This document shows, piece after piece, positions 1-4,946 of a DNA stretch of 5,301 bases (the first letter of the stretch is position 1; each line of letters begins with the position of its first letter). Source of the stretch: JACCQS01 sp050999295 (GTDB lineage: Bacteria; Actinomycetota; Actinomycetes; Mycobacteriales; Geodermatophilaceae); NCBI GenBank assembly GCA_050999295.1, contig JBPCPI010000165.1, positions 1 to 5,301 on the forward strand, in the 5' to 3' direction. Under the pieces are notes generated by a model. That model did not search any database, was not told the DNA's origin, and saw only the letters and a program-made list of their open reading frames with translations. The position numbers and the translations under genes were made by a program.

Positions 1-787
1 CCGACACCGCCGAACGGCACCGGTTCGCCTTGCCCACCGCGTCGACGAGCATCGCCTTCGCGAGCACGTACGGCGCATCGATCCACAGGCGCCGGGCACG
101 GATGTCCGGCACGCTCGCCGGGTCGCCCGTCCCGGTCACGAGCCGCTCGAGCGCGTACCGGCTGATCAGCTCCTGCGCCTTGCCCGACAACGCCTCCGCC
201 TCGCCCGGGAAATCGGTGGACTCCGCTTTCGCCAGCAGCGCGCGGACCTTCGCGAGCCGCTGGGCGTCGGATGCGTCGACCGACTGCGGGACCGCGGGCA
301 GAACGCGGCCCGGCGGTGGGAGCACGGTTGCGATCGTCGGCAGCATCGTGAGCGCGGCGCCGAGGACGAGGCCGTGCTCGAGGCCGCGGACGTTGTGCAG
401 GTCGGCGGGGAAGGACGGTCCGAGGTCGCCCAGCTCGTCGAACCAGCCGGGGTGGATTCGGTCGCGCGGGTGCCGGTCGAGCTCGTCACGGACCAGGCAG
501 ACCAACATCGGAATGTGCCGTTCGTCGGCCCGGCGGCGGACGAGCTGGGCCAGGTCGGCCGGCGTCCAGCCGCCCTGCGTCGCCCGCCCGATCGCGGCGG
601 CGAGACGAACGCCCAGAAGCTCTGCCACGAGCCGCGGGGCGACCGGGCTGTCGAAGCCGCTGAGCAACCGGGCATAGACCGGGGCTGCCTCCCGGCCGCC
701 CAGGATCTCGATCAGCACGCGGTCGATCAGCTGATCGGCGATCGCTCGCTCGCCGGGCGGCGGACCGGGTGCGCGCATACCGACCAT
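1..787 (-). CDS. DUF2786 domain protein, C-terminus beyond left edge
   Basis: A minus-strand frame open from an ATG at 787 to the window edge encodes 262 residues with no stop. Residues about 177-215 match the DUF2786 pattern: a KVRALLAKAEST helix, then PGEAEAL, then KAQELISRYALE. The next segment (RRLWIDAPY, then KAMLVDAVGKANRCR) also fits actinobacterial DUF2786 proteins as I recall them. The first 170 residues are Leu/Ala/Arg-rich, probably helical, and I recognise no domain there. DUF2786 has no settled function; no catalytic motif, signal peptide or membrane span is visible. The start is uncertain: ATG 787, ATG 778, and GTGs near 799 and 826 are in frame and none has a clear Shine-Dalgarno. 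The overlapping plus-strand frames read as Arg/Ser/Pro-rich shadows. The strand and family are secure, the role unknown. Confidence 0.82.
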   Translation of the reverse strand, partial: MVGMRAPGPPPGERAIADQLIDRVLIEILGGREAAPVYARLLSGFDSPVAPRLVAELLGVRLAAAIGRATQGGWTPADLAQLVRRRADERHIPMLVCLVRDELDRHPRDRIHPGWFDELGDLGPSFPADLHNVRGLEHGLVLGAALTMLPTIATVLPPPGRVLPAVPQSVDASDAQRLAKVRALLAKAESTDFPGEAEALSGKAQELISRYALERLVTGTGDPASVPDIRARRLWIDAPYVLAKAMLVDAVGKANRCRSAVS

Positions 788-916
788 CGTGCCGCGCACC
801 GGGGACGCTTGCGACCGGCTGTCCACAGCTGGTCGACCGCGCGCGACCTCCCTGCTGGGCCGCAGCCCCAGCCGGTTCGAGCGCGGGACTCGTCGCCGGC
901 GGGGAAATTGCCTTGT

Positions 917-941
917 CGACGGCTAGCCGTGTTGCTGAAGC
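917..941 (-). repeat. Left copy of imperfect inverted repeat
   Basis: Read on the minus strand, this segment is nearly the same as plus-strand 4921-4946: GCTT, one mismatch, AGCAACACGGC, a one-base indel, then TAGCCGT. Its core ACGGCTAGCCGT at 919-930 is a perfect 12-bp palindrome. It lies at the point where the dehydrogenase remnant loses similarity to its family and contains that frame's stop codon. It might instead be an operator palindrome upstream of the DUF2786 gene, or a chance match. Confidence 0.5.
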
Positions 942-1117
942 TGCTGGTGATATGAGTCGTCTTTGGTGTAATGCACGACGTGGTCGGCGCCCAGCGACCG
1001 TACGAGGTCGATCTTCGCGGTGCTGGCGACGCCGGTTACCTCGGCACCGGCCACCTTCGCGATCTGGACGGCGAAGCTGCCGGCGCCGCCCGAGGCGCCG
1101 ATGACCAGCACCTCCGA
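923..1117 (-). pseudogene. Remnant of zinc-type/quinone-reductase (MDR) dehydrogenase
   Basis: The minus strand encodes about 55 residues of the nucleotide-binding core of an MDR-superfamily NAD(P)-dependent alcohol dehydrogenase or quinone oxidoreductase. They run from EVLVIGASGGAGSFAVQIAK (Rossmann beta-alpha-beta with the glycine-rich loop) through AEVTGVASTAKIDLVRSLGADHV to VHYTKDD. Full-length family members are about 310-340 residues, so the N-terminal catalytic domain and the C-terminal third are missing. Sequence before EVLVIG (LEGDRSLPNS) does not resemble the PGQ-type lead-in usual in the family, and sequence after KDDSY runs into QQLQQHG and a stop at 923-925, where an inverted repeat lies. 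The frame stays open upstream to 1303, but that part is antisense to the sigma gene. It is a two-end truncated relic and almost certainly inactive. Confidence 0.8.
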
Positions 1118-1214
1118 GTTTGGAAGTGAGCGGTCGCCCTCGAGGCCCGTGGCTCCCAGACTGACTGGTGGCTGACCGATTTGGAAGGCCCGGTGAGGGA
1201 TCCGCACGTTCCGG

Positions 1215-1832
1215 TTGCGACTAGAAGAAGGCGTGCAGCCTTGGGCGCCAACCGACGAGGAGCTTGCGGCGAGGACCGCAGCGGGTGACCTCGCCGCGTT
1301 CACGCTGCTGTACGACCGGCACGAGGCTCGGGTTCATGTCTGGGCTTCGCATGCGTTGGGGCGCCACGCCGGCGAGGACGCTGTTCAGGAGGTGTTCCTG
1401 CGGGTCTGGCGGCACGCGGGGCAGTTCGACGTGGAACGCGGCCGGTTCGTCACGTGGTTGATGGCGATAACGCGACACCACTTGGCTCGCGAGCTCGATC
1501 GGCGTGGACGGTCGGGACGCGTGATGGCGGCTGCGGAGATCGAGTCGCTGCTGACCGAGGGCGCGAGTGGCTTCGATGTCGAGCAGGAGACCTTTCGGCG
1601 GGTACGTGCCGTCGCGGTGCTGCGCGAGTTGAAGCTGCTGCCGGAAGAGCAACGTCGAGTCATCGTGCTCGCGTACTTCGCGGGGATGACCGAGTCGGAG
1701 ATCGCGCGGCAGCTGGAGTTGCCGTTGGGGACTGTCAAGAAACGGGTGCGGCTGGCCATGCACAAGCTGAGGAAAGCCCTCGATGCCGAGGTGCACGACC
1801 CTCCTGACCTTCGGGTGGTGCGCGAGACATGA
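1215..1832 (+). CDS. ECF RNA polymerase sigma factor, SigK-like
   Basis: This encodes an extracytoplasmic-function sigma factor of 205 residues, the usual size. It would direct RNA polymerase to a small stress or envelope regulon when released by the anti-sigma factor encoded next. Sigma region 2 covers about residues 28-97 (FTLLYDRHEARVHVWA, then GEDAVQEVFLRVWRHAGQFD, then GRFVTWLMAITRHHLARELD). Sigma region 4 covers about 135-190 (LKLLPEEQRRVIVLAYFAG, then TESEIARQLELPLGTVKKR as helix-turn-helix, then MHKLRKAL). The start is not settled: TTG 1215 is the most upstream option, because an in-frame TGA lies at 1194-1196, while GTG 1233 follows the purine run AAGAAGG but very closely. Its stop overlaps the anti-sigma start by four bases, so the two are co-transcribed and probably translationally coupled. 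SigK-like assignment rests mainly on the RskA-type partner. Confidence 0.95.
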   Translation: MRLEEGVQPWAPTDEELAARTAAGDLAAFTLLYDRHEARVHVWASHALGRHAGEDAVQEVFLRVWRHAGQFDVERGRFVTWLMAITRHHLARELDRRGRSGRVMAAAEIESLLTEGASGFDVEQETFRRVRAVAVLRELKLLPEEQRRVIVLAYFAGMTESEIARQLELPLGTVKKRVRLAMHKLRKALDAEVHDPPDLRVVRET

Positions 1833-2557
1833 CGCATGAAGAGATCCGCGAGCTCCTGGCGTCCTATGCCCTCGGCGCGCTGGAGGCCGGCGAGCGGTAC
1901 CATGTGGCAGCGCATCTGGTCGGGTGCGAGAAGTGCCGCACGGAATTTGCCGAGTACGCCGACGTGGCCGACGCCCTTCCCGAAGCGCTGGCGCTGGCCG
2001 CACCGTCCGCCGTCTCGCCGTCGGCGAGAAGTTGGCTGCTGACCGCAGTGCGCCCAAGCCGTCGCCGGTTACCCATCCTCCGCCTCACAGCCGCGGCGGT
2101 GATGGTCGCTCTCATCGCGTCGGTCATCTGGGGCGTGCGCCTCAATCACGCCTTGGCCCAGGAGCGAGCTCGAGCGCAGCAACTGACCAGCCGGGAGGAG
2201 ATCGTCTTCGAGGTGGTCGACGCACCCAGCGGAACGAAGCTGGCGCTGCGGCCGCCGGTGCCAGGGTCGACTTCGTACGGCAAGGTGTTCACCCGCCCAG
2301 AACTGCCGTATGTGGTGGCTATGGCCAGTCGTCTCCCGGAGGCGCCGGCCGACAAGGTGTACCACCTGTGGCTGACGTTCGGTGACGGCCAGACCGTACG
2401 GGCCGGCATCATCGAGCCCAACTCCGCCGGCTTCGGCTCACTGGTGTACGACGCCCGGAGTGACGACCCGAGGCCGGAACACGCCCGAATCACGCTCGAC
2501 CAGCCGGGGGCCACGCAGCCCGGCGGGGTACCGGTGTTGCTCTGGGATGGCCGATGA
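1829..2557 (+). CDS. RskA-type transmembrane zinc-finger anti-sigma factor
   Basis: This 242-residue single-pass membrane protein should bind and silence the sigma factor encoded just upstream. The N-terminal cytoplasmic part has the zinc-associated anti-sigma signature H29-x3-C33-x2-C36 (HLVGCEKC), preceded by the helix LLASYALGALEAGE. An Arg-rich stretch (RPSRRR, 75-80) precedes one hydrophobic span at about 86-103 (LTAAAVMVALIASVIWGV). The extracytoplasmic part, about 125-242, matches the RskA C-terminal domain: VFEVVDAPSG, then PYVVAMASRLPEAPADKVYHLWL, then AGIIEPNSAGFGSLVYDA. In the characterised SigK/RskA system of mycobacteria, regulated proteolysis of the anti-sigma factor releases the sigma factor; extension to this pair is inference. 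The ATG overlaps the sigma stop as ATGA with no strong Shine-Dalgarno, consistent with coupling. All key residues are present and the gene looks intact. Confidence 0.94.
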   Translation: MTHEEIRELLASYALGALEAGERYHVAAHLVGCEKCRTEFAEYADVADALPEALALAAPSAVSPSARSWLLTAVRPSRRRLPILRLTAAAVMVALIASVIWGVRLNHALAQERARAQQLTSREEIVFEVVDAPSGTKLALRPPVPGSTSYGKVFTRPELPYVVAMASRLPEAPADKVYHLWLTFGDGQTVRAGIIEPNSAGFGSLVYDARSDDPRPEHARITLDQPGATQPGGVPVLLWDGR

Positions 2558-2631
2558 TCCGACGAACCAACGCAGGTCAGGCTGACGGCTAGGGATCCGG
2601 AAGGGCCGACGCGGGCTACATGAATATGGCA

Positions 2632-2656
2632 ACTCCTGGATGGTGAAAACAGGAGT
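2632..2656 (+). promoter_or_regulatory. Inverted repeat ACTCCTG/CAGGAGT
   Basis: ACTCCTG at 2632-2638 pairs perfectly with CAGGAGT at 2650-2656 around an 11-base spacer (GATGGTGAAAA). It lies between the anti-sigma stop and the exported-protein gene. It could be a repressor site or a small leader hairpin. No T-run follows it, so a simple Rho-independent terminator is less likely. The pairing is seen; function is inference. Confidence 0.4.
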
Positions 2657-2669
2657 GACGATGTGGCTA

Positions 2670-2689
2670 CCACCGGCGTCCGCCGGTGG
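2670..2689 (+). promoter_or_regulatory. Strong GC hairpin in leader of exported protein gene
   Basis: CCACCGGCG at 2670-2678 pairs perfectly with CGCCGGTGG at 2681-2689 across two bases, making a very stable stem. It ends about 13 bases before the GGGAGAAG Shine-Dalgarno of the gene starting at 2714. Possible roles are partial termination of the sigma/anti-sigma transcript, a stabilising 5' structure, or a dyad operator. No uridine tract follows (AACCAAGCTG), so it is not a classic terminator. Confidence 0.5.
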
Positions 2690-2713
2690 AACCAAGCTGA
2701 TAAGGGAGAAGAT

Positions 2714-3250
2714 ATGTCTCATCCGCGTTCGCTCGCCGTGATGTTGGCCGCTGCGGTTCTCGTCCTACTCGCGCCTGCTCCCGGCGCCTGGGCGACACAT
2801 GATCCCCGCTACTTCGTCGGTCAGGGTCCGACGTCGGAGCAGGCCATTGCCGGTGCTCAAGCCGCGAAGGAGACATACGAGCGCGAGCAAGGCGTCGACT
2901 GCGTGGAGCGCTCGACCTACGTGGCCTGGGACCCGGAGCGGGAGATCTGGGAGGCCACCATCACTGCCGACTGCCCGCCGGACGACCGTGAGCTCCGCTA
3001 CTTCTCTGGCCAGGGTCCGTCGAAGCGACAGGCGGTCGTTGCGGCTCGCGCCGCCATGTCGGCCTACGAGCAGCAGCACGATGTCGACTGCAGGACACGG
3101 TCCCGGTACCCCGCCTGGGACCCGGAGCACGAGCGCTGGGAGGCCACCATCACCGCAGGCTGCGAGGTGGTGCCCGAGGGAGCCGCATCAGCGTTGCCCG
3201 GGGGCGCGTTACGCCCGCTGGTCACGCGACGTTTGGCATTCCCTTCCTGA
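2714..3250 (+). CDS. Exported protein of two tandem Cys-containing repeats
   Basis: I do not recognise the family of this 178-residue protein. ATG 2714 is chosen because GGGAGAAG lies just upstream and a clean signal peptide follows at once: basic MSHPR, hydrophobic LAVMLAAAVLVLLAPAPG, and a likely cleavage after AWA at residue 27. An in-frame ATG at 2663 would bury the signal behind 17 polar residues. The mature protein has two repeats, residues 32-87 and 95-150, aligned without gaps and identical at 34 of 56 positions. Each has RYF-x-GQGP, a predicted helix rich in Ala, VDC, then AWDPE and WEATITA-x-C, so each has two cysteines that could form a disulfide outside the cell. A 28-residue Pro/Ala-rich tail follows. 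No membrane anchor, lipobox or LPXTG motif is seen. It lies 156 bases after the anti-sigma gene on the same strand and may belong to its regulon, which is inference. Confidence 0.86.
   Translation: MSHPRSLAVMLAAAVLVLLAPAPGAWATHDPRYFVGQGPTSEQAIAGAQAAKETYEREQGVDCVERSTYVAWDPEREIWEATITADCPPDDRELRYFSGQGPSKRQAVVAARAAMSAYEQQHDVDCRTRSRYPAWDPEHERWEATITAGCEVVPEGAASALPGGALRPLVTRRLAFPS
2807..2974 (+). repeat. Tandem repeat unit 1 (coding)
   Basis: First of two in-frame 168-bp units inside the exported protein gene, encoding residues 32-87 from RYFVGQGP to ATITADC. The unit start-to-start distance is 189 bp, a 56-residue unit plus a 7-residue linker (PPDDREL). The best conserved DNA blocks are around TACTTC, GGTCCGTCG-like and GAGGCCACCATCAC. 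Confidence 0.9.
2996..3163 (+). repeat. Tandem repeat unit 2 (coding)
   Basis: Second unit, encoding residues 95-150 from RYFSGQGP to ATITAGC. It aligns to unit 1 over all 56 residues with no insertion or deletion. The helix (residues 104-122) has diverged most, while both cysteines, WDPE and WEATITA are kept. This suggests an old internal duplication under selection for fold and for the cysteine pair. Confidence 0.9.
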
Positions 3251-3313
3251 AGGTCAAGACGAACTCCATGTCGGCGGGGGTCGCAAACGCGCCAACTAGT
3301 CAGCGCCGACCGT

Positions 3314-3325
3314 TCCCCATGGGGA
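3314..3325 (+). promoter_or_regulatory. Palindrome TCCCCATGGGGA over a Shine-Dalgarno
   Basis: A perfect 12-bp palindrome whose right arm runs into the purine run GGGGAGGGG (3321-3329), the evident ribosome-binding site of the Vgb-like pseudogene. In RNA it could fold over the site; as DNA it could be an operator. It is a leftover of the once-working gene's control region. Confidence 0.35.
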
Positions 3326-3334
3326 GGGGTTATG

Positions 3335-4063
3335 ATGGATCGCCGCCGTCATTCCGCCGCGATCGCGACCGCCATTGCGGGTGTCCTGGTAGTCGCATCA
3401 GTTAGTCGGCCCCGCTGCCCGCGCAGCCGCGGAGGTAGAGCATTTCGACTTGAAGGGGTGGACCACAACCTGCCGTCCCCACCGAGGGCGATATCCCACG
3501 GCTGGGCCTTCGGCGAGGGGAGGTCATACTCCGCGAGAAGCGTGCCCGACGTGTCCATGACGTCGATCCGATTCGCCAGGCGCTCGGTGAACCCCCTGGA
3601 ACGTTCCCGACCGGCATCGCGGCGGACGAGAAGGGCAACATCTGGTTCACCGAGGAGATCGGCAACGTCATCGGCAGGATCAGGACCGGCTCGTCGGACC
3701 CGTGCAGCATCCCGACGGAGCAGACCTTGCCCTGGGACATCACGCTCGGACCGAACGATGCGATGTGGTTCACCGAGCTGGCCGGCCGCAACATCAGCCG
3801 CATCGGCGCCAAGGGAAAGATCAAGGAGTTCCCGGTGCCGGCTGAGTAAGGGATCGCAGGCATCACCGCCGGGCCGGACGGAAAGCTCTGGTTCACCCAG
3901 AACGACATCTCTCAGGTTGGAAAGATGACGACGAGTGGCAGGCTAACTAGGCAAGACCTGCCCGACGCGCCACTACCCGTTCGGCATCACCAGCGGTCCT
4001 GACGGCAACGTCTGGTTCTGCGAGGGGTACGGCGACTCGATCGGGCGCGTCACGTTGACATAA
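3335..4063 (+). pseudogene. Virginiamycin B lyase (Vgb)-like beta-propeller pseudogene
   Basis: The blade motif of Vgb-type seven-bladed propellers recurs (GNIWFTE, AMWFTE, GKLWFTQ, GNVWFCE, with GPDG before them and NxIGR/SRIG after). Vgb itself opens the lactone ring of streptogramin B, but many homologues have other or unknown roles. A good start survives: GGGGAGGGG before ATG 3335 (ATG 3332 also in frame) and an export signal MDRRRHSAAIATAIAGVLVV. The reading is broken four times. An extra base near 3404 moves VGPAARAAAEVEHFDLKG to another frame. About 3459-3591 is coding only on the minus strand. TAA at 3847-3849 sits where PAEYGIAGI would be expected, so probably TAC to TAA. A frameshift near 3965-3974 precedes YPFGITSGPDG and the final TAA at 4061-4063. 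About 240 codons remain against roughly 300 usual. Certainly inactive as written. Confidence 0.88.
3459..3591 (-). other. Inverted propeller blade inside the Vgb-like pseudogene
   Basis: On the minus strand, 3591 to 3459 reads FTERLANRID, then VMDTSGTLLAEYDLPSPKA, then QPWDIALGGDGRLW: one nearly full Vgb blade from one WFTE motif to the next. The plus strand here has no Vgb similarity. The flanks carry the five-base inverted match GGGGT (3455-3459) and ACCCC (3591-3595), which may mark the joints. Turning the segment over restores an open frame at the left joint (DLKG then FTE) but not the right, and expected blade residues are missing there, so deletion went with the inversion. Confidence 0.75.
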
Positions 4064-4199
4064 GGCAGCCGGCGAACGGACCCGATGCCATTCCGACCGC
4101 GCCTCACCGGTGGCAAGCACACCTCCAGGGGAACAGCAACCGGCTACCTCCGCGCCGTCCCCAAGGTCGCCCAAGGCGGCTTCCTCGACGTGACTGGAC

Positions 4200-4475
4200 A
4201 TCTCTCCCCGTTCGCTGGCCGCCTGCCGGGGTGGGTCGATCGCGGCAAAGCGGCCGGCGCCGCCGGGATACTGCTGCCCGTGTGCGAGGAACCGGTCCAG
4301 CAGCCCGCGCTGGTCCATGATCTCGATGCTGCGCGGGGTGCAGGCCGAGCGAGCGGACCGGCTTGCTCGGCTCCGCGTCCTTCTCCAGCACGAGCACGTC
4401 CACGTCGTGCAGCCGCAACTCGCTGGCCAGCATCATCCCCGTCGGTCCGCCGCCGCTGATGATCACGTCGAACAT
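4200..4475 (-). pseudogene. 5' fragment of FAD-dependent aromatic/antibiotic monooxygenase
   Basis: From ATG 4475 the minus strand reads MFDVIISGGGPTGMMLASEL, then VDVLVLEKDAEPSKPVRSLGLH: the FAD-binding Rossmann fold of the PheA/TfdB-type hydroxylases that include rifampicin monooxygenase-like enzymes. The GxGxxG glycines are G8, G10 and G13, and the ribose-binding acid is E31. An extra base within CGGG at 4334-4337 then shifts the frame, and the other frame continues RSIEIMDQRGLLDRFLAHGQ, QYP and GRFAAIDPP. Similarity fades below about 4220. Family members are usually about 470-550 residues, so only the first 80 or so remain. A good ribosome-binding site, GGGGGA at 4486-4481, sits five bases before the ATG, so the 5' end is native. 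The loss of the remainder makes it nonfunctional. Confidence 0.82.
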
Positions 4476-4849
4476 GTGAATCCCCCAACTCCAGGGACTT
4501 GTACTCCGGCAACTCTGGATCGCAGGATCGTCCGGAGCAGTCCCGATCTCCGCAATGTCTTGGCCGCGGCCGACCATTCTGCTCGCCGGTTTGGGCTTTG
4601 CGGCAAGCCCCCTGGCGAGCTATATTCTGAAAGTGGCAGGGAGATTCAGTCTCCTTGCCTTTCGCATCTGCGGGATCGGCCTGCGAAGGCGCTGAAATCC
4701 CCGAGAACCGCACGTCAGGTCTCGGCGGAGGAACGTCCACCGAGCACCTCCTGCGGCCTCGTGCGTAGCCGGCATCGCCCCCGGCGGGGTTTGGCGAGGG
4801 TTTCGGTTTCGCCGCGATCGTCGCCGGGCGGTCCGCGCCTCCGCCGAGC
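4476..4849. other. Non-coding stretch with no recognised gene
   Basis: No frame here resembles a known protein. The leftmost part is the upstream region of the monooxygenase remnant and holds its ribosome-binding site. The segment around 4615-4632 (GAGCTATATTCTGAAAG) is AT-richer than its surroundings, as a promoter might be, followed by a dyad at 4635-4659. The right part, about 4740-4850, is very GC-rich and may be further decayed transposase sequence, but I cannot align it. A 46-codon frame at 4555-4695 has no Shine-Dalgarno. Confidence 0.5.
4635..4659. promoter_or_regulatory. 10-bp dyad GGCAGGGAGA/TCTCCTTGCC
   Basis: GGCAGGGAGA (4635-4644) and TCTCCTTGCC (4650-4659) pair over ten positions with one G-T wobble around the loop TTCAG. 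It lies about 160 bp upstream of the monooxygenase remnant and 280 bp beyond the dnaB stop. It could be a repressor operator for the lost monooxygenase, of the kind TetR or MarR proteins bind, or a bidirectional terminator. On the plus strand TTTCG follows, a poor T-tract. Confidence 0.4.
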
Positions 4850-4936
4850 CCGTCGTCGACCTACAAGAACTTCAACCGGTGGTCGGAGCAGGGCGTGTGG
4901 GCGCGGGCGCTGGAGAAGGTGCTTGAGCAACACGGC
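4850..4936 (+). pseudogene. IS5-family transposase N-terminal remnant
   Basis: About 29 codons read PSSTYKNFNRWSEQGVW, then ARALEKVLEQHG, matching the end of the N-terminal region (DUF4096-like) of IS5-group DDE transposases, where a TVY-x-RFxRW-x-x-x-GVW pattern is usual. One residue seems missing between SST and YK. Upstream in the frame the Pro/Ala-rich sequence does not match, and a stop lies at 4766-4768. Downstream the frame runs straight into antisense dnaB, so the catalytic DDE domain is absent. No terminal inverted repeats typical of an insertion sequence could be confirmed. The fragment is short, so this is a tentative call. Confidence 0.5.
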
Positions 4937-4946
4937 CTAGCCGTGG
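4921..4946 (+). repeat. Right copy of imperfect inverted repeat
   Basis: GCTTGAGCAACACGGC followed by CTAGCCGT matches the minus strand of 941-917 with one mismatch and one inserted C. It spans the last codons of the transposase remnant and the stop of dnaB, so the two copies face each other across 4 kb. The match is visible; whether it is a rearrangement scar or chance is open. Confidence 0.5.
4931..4945 (-). terminator. Possible stem-loop at the dnaB stop codon
   Basis: On the minus strand CACGGC (4945-4940) and GCCGTG (4936-4931) form a perfect six-pair stem whose three-base loop TAG is the dnaB stop codon. TTGCTC follows. It is short and lacks a T-run, so it may be only a weak terminator or a translation-end structure. 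Confidence 0.35.

Noticed and set aside
30..955. Long plus-strand frames opposite the DUF2786 gene
   Set aside because: Their products are Arg/Ser/Pro-rich low-complexity strings, while the minus strand encodes a recognisable domain over the same bases.
1221..2057. 278-codon minus-strand frame across the sigma and anti-sigma genes
   Set aside because: It is antisense to two clearly real genes, Arg/His/Pro-rich and without any family motif.
2561..2590. Possible ECF-type promoter (GAACC with a downstream GAC/GGC) before the exported protein gene
   Set aside because: The -10 part and spacing are too loose to separate from background, and the consensus for this sigma factor is unknown.
3242..3253. 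Hairpin CCTTC/GAAGG at the end of the exported protein gene
   Set aside because: Five pairs with a two-base loop and no T-run; too weak to call a terminator.
3947..4318. Minus-strand frame running from the monooxygenase remnant through the Vgb-like 3' end
   Set aside because: Only its first part (MDQRGLLDRFLAHGQQYP) is real monooxygenase sequence; the remainder is antisense to the Vgb-like blades and has no match.
4555..4695. 46-codon plus-strand frame with a hydrophobic start (TILLAGLGFAASPLA)
   Set aside because: It has no Shine-Dalgarno, no recognised relatives and lies over the 4635-4659 dyad; chance frames of this size are common in GC-rich DNA.
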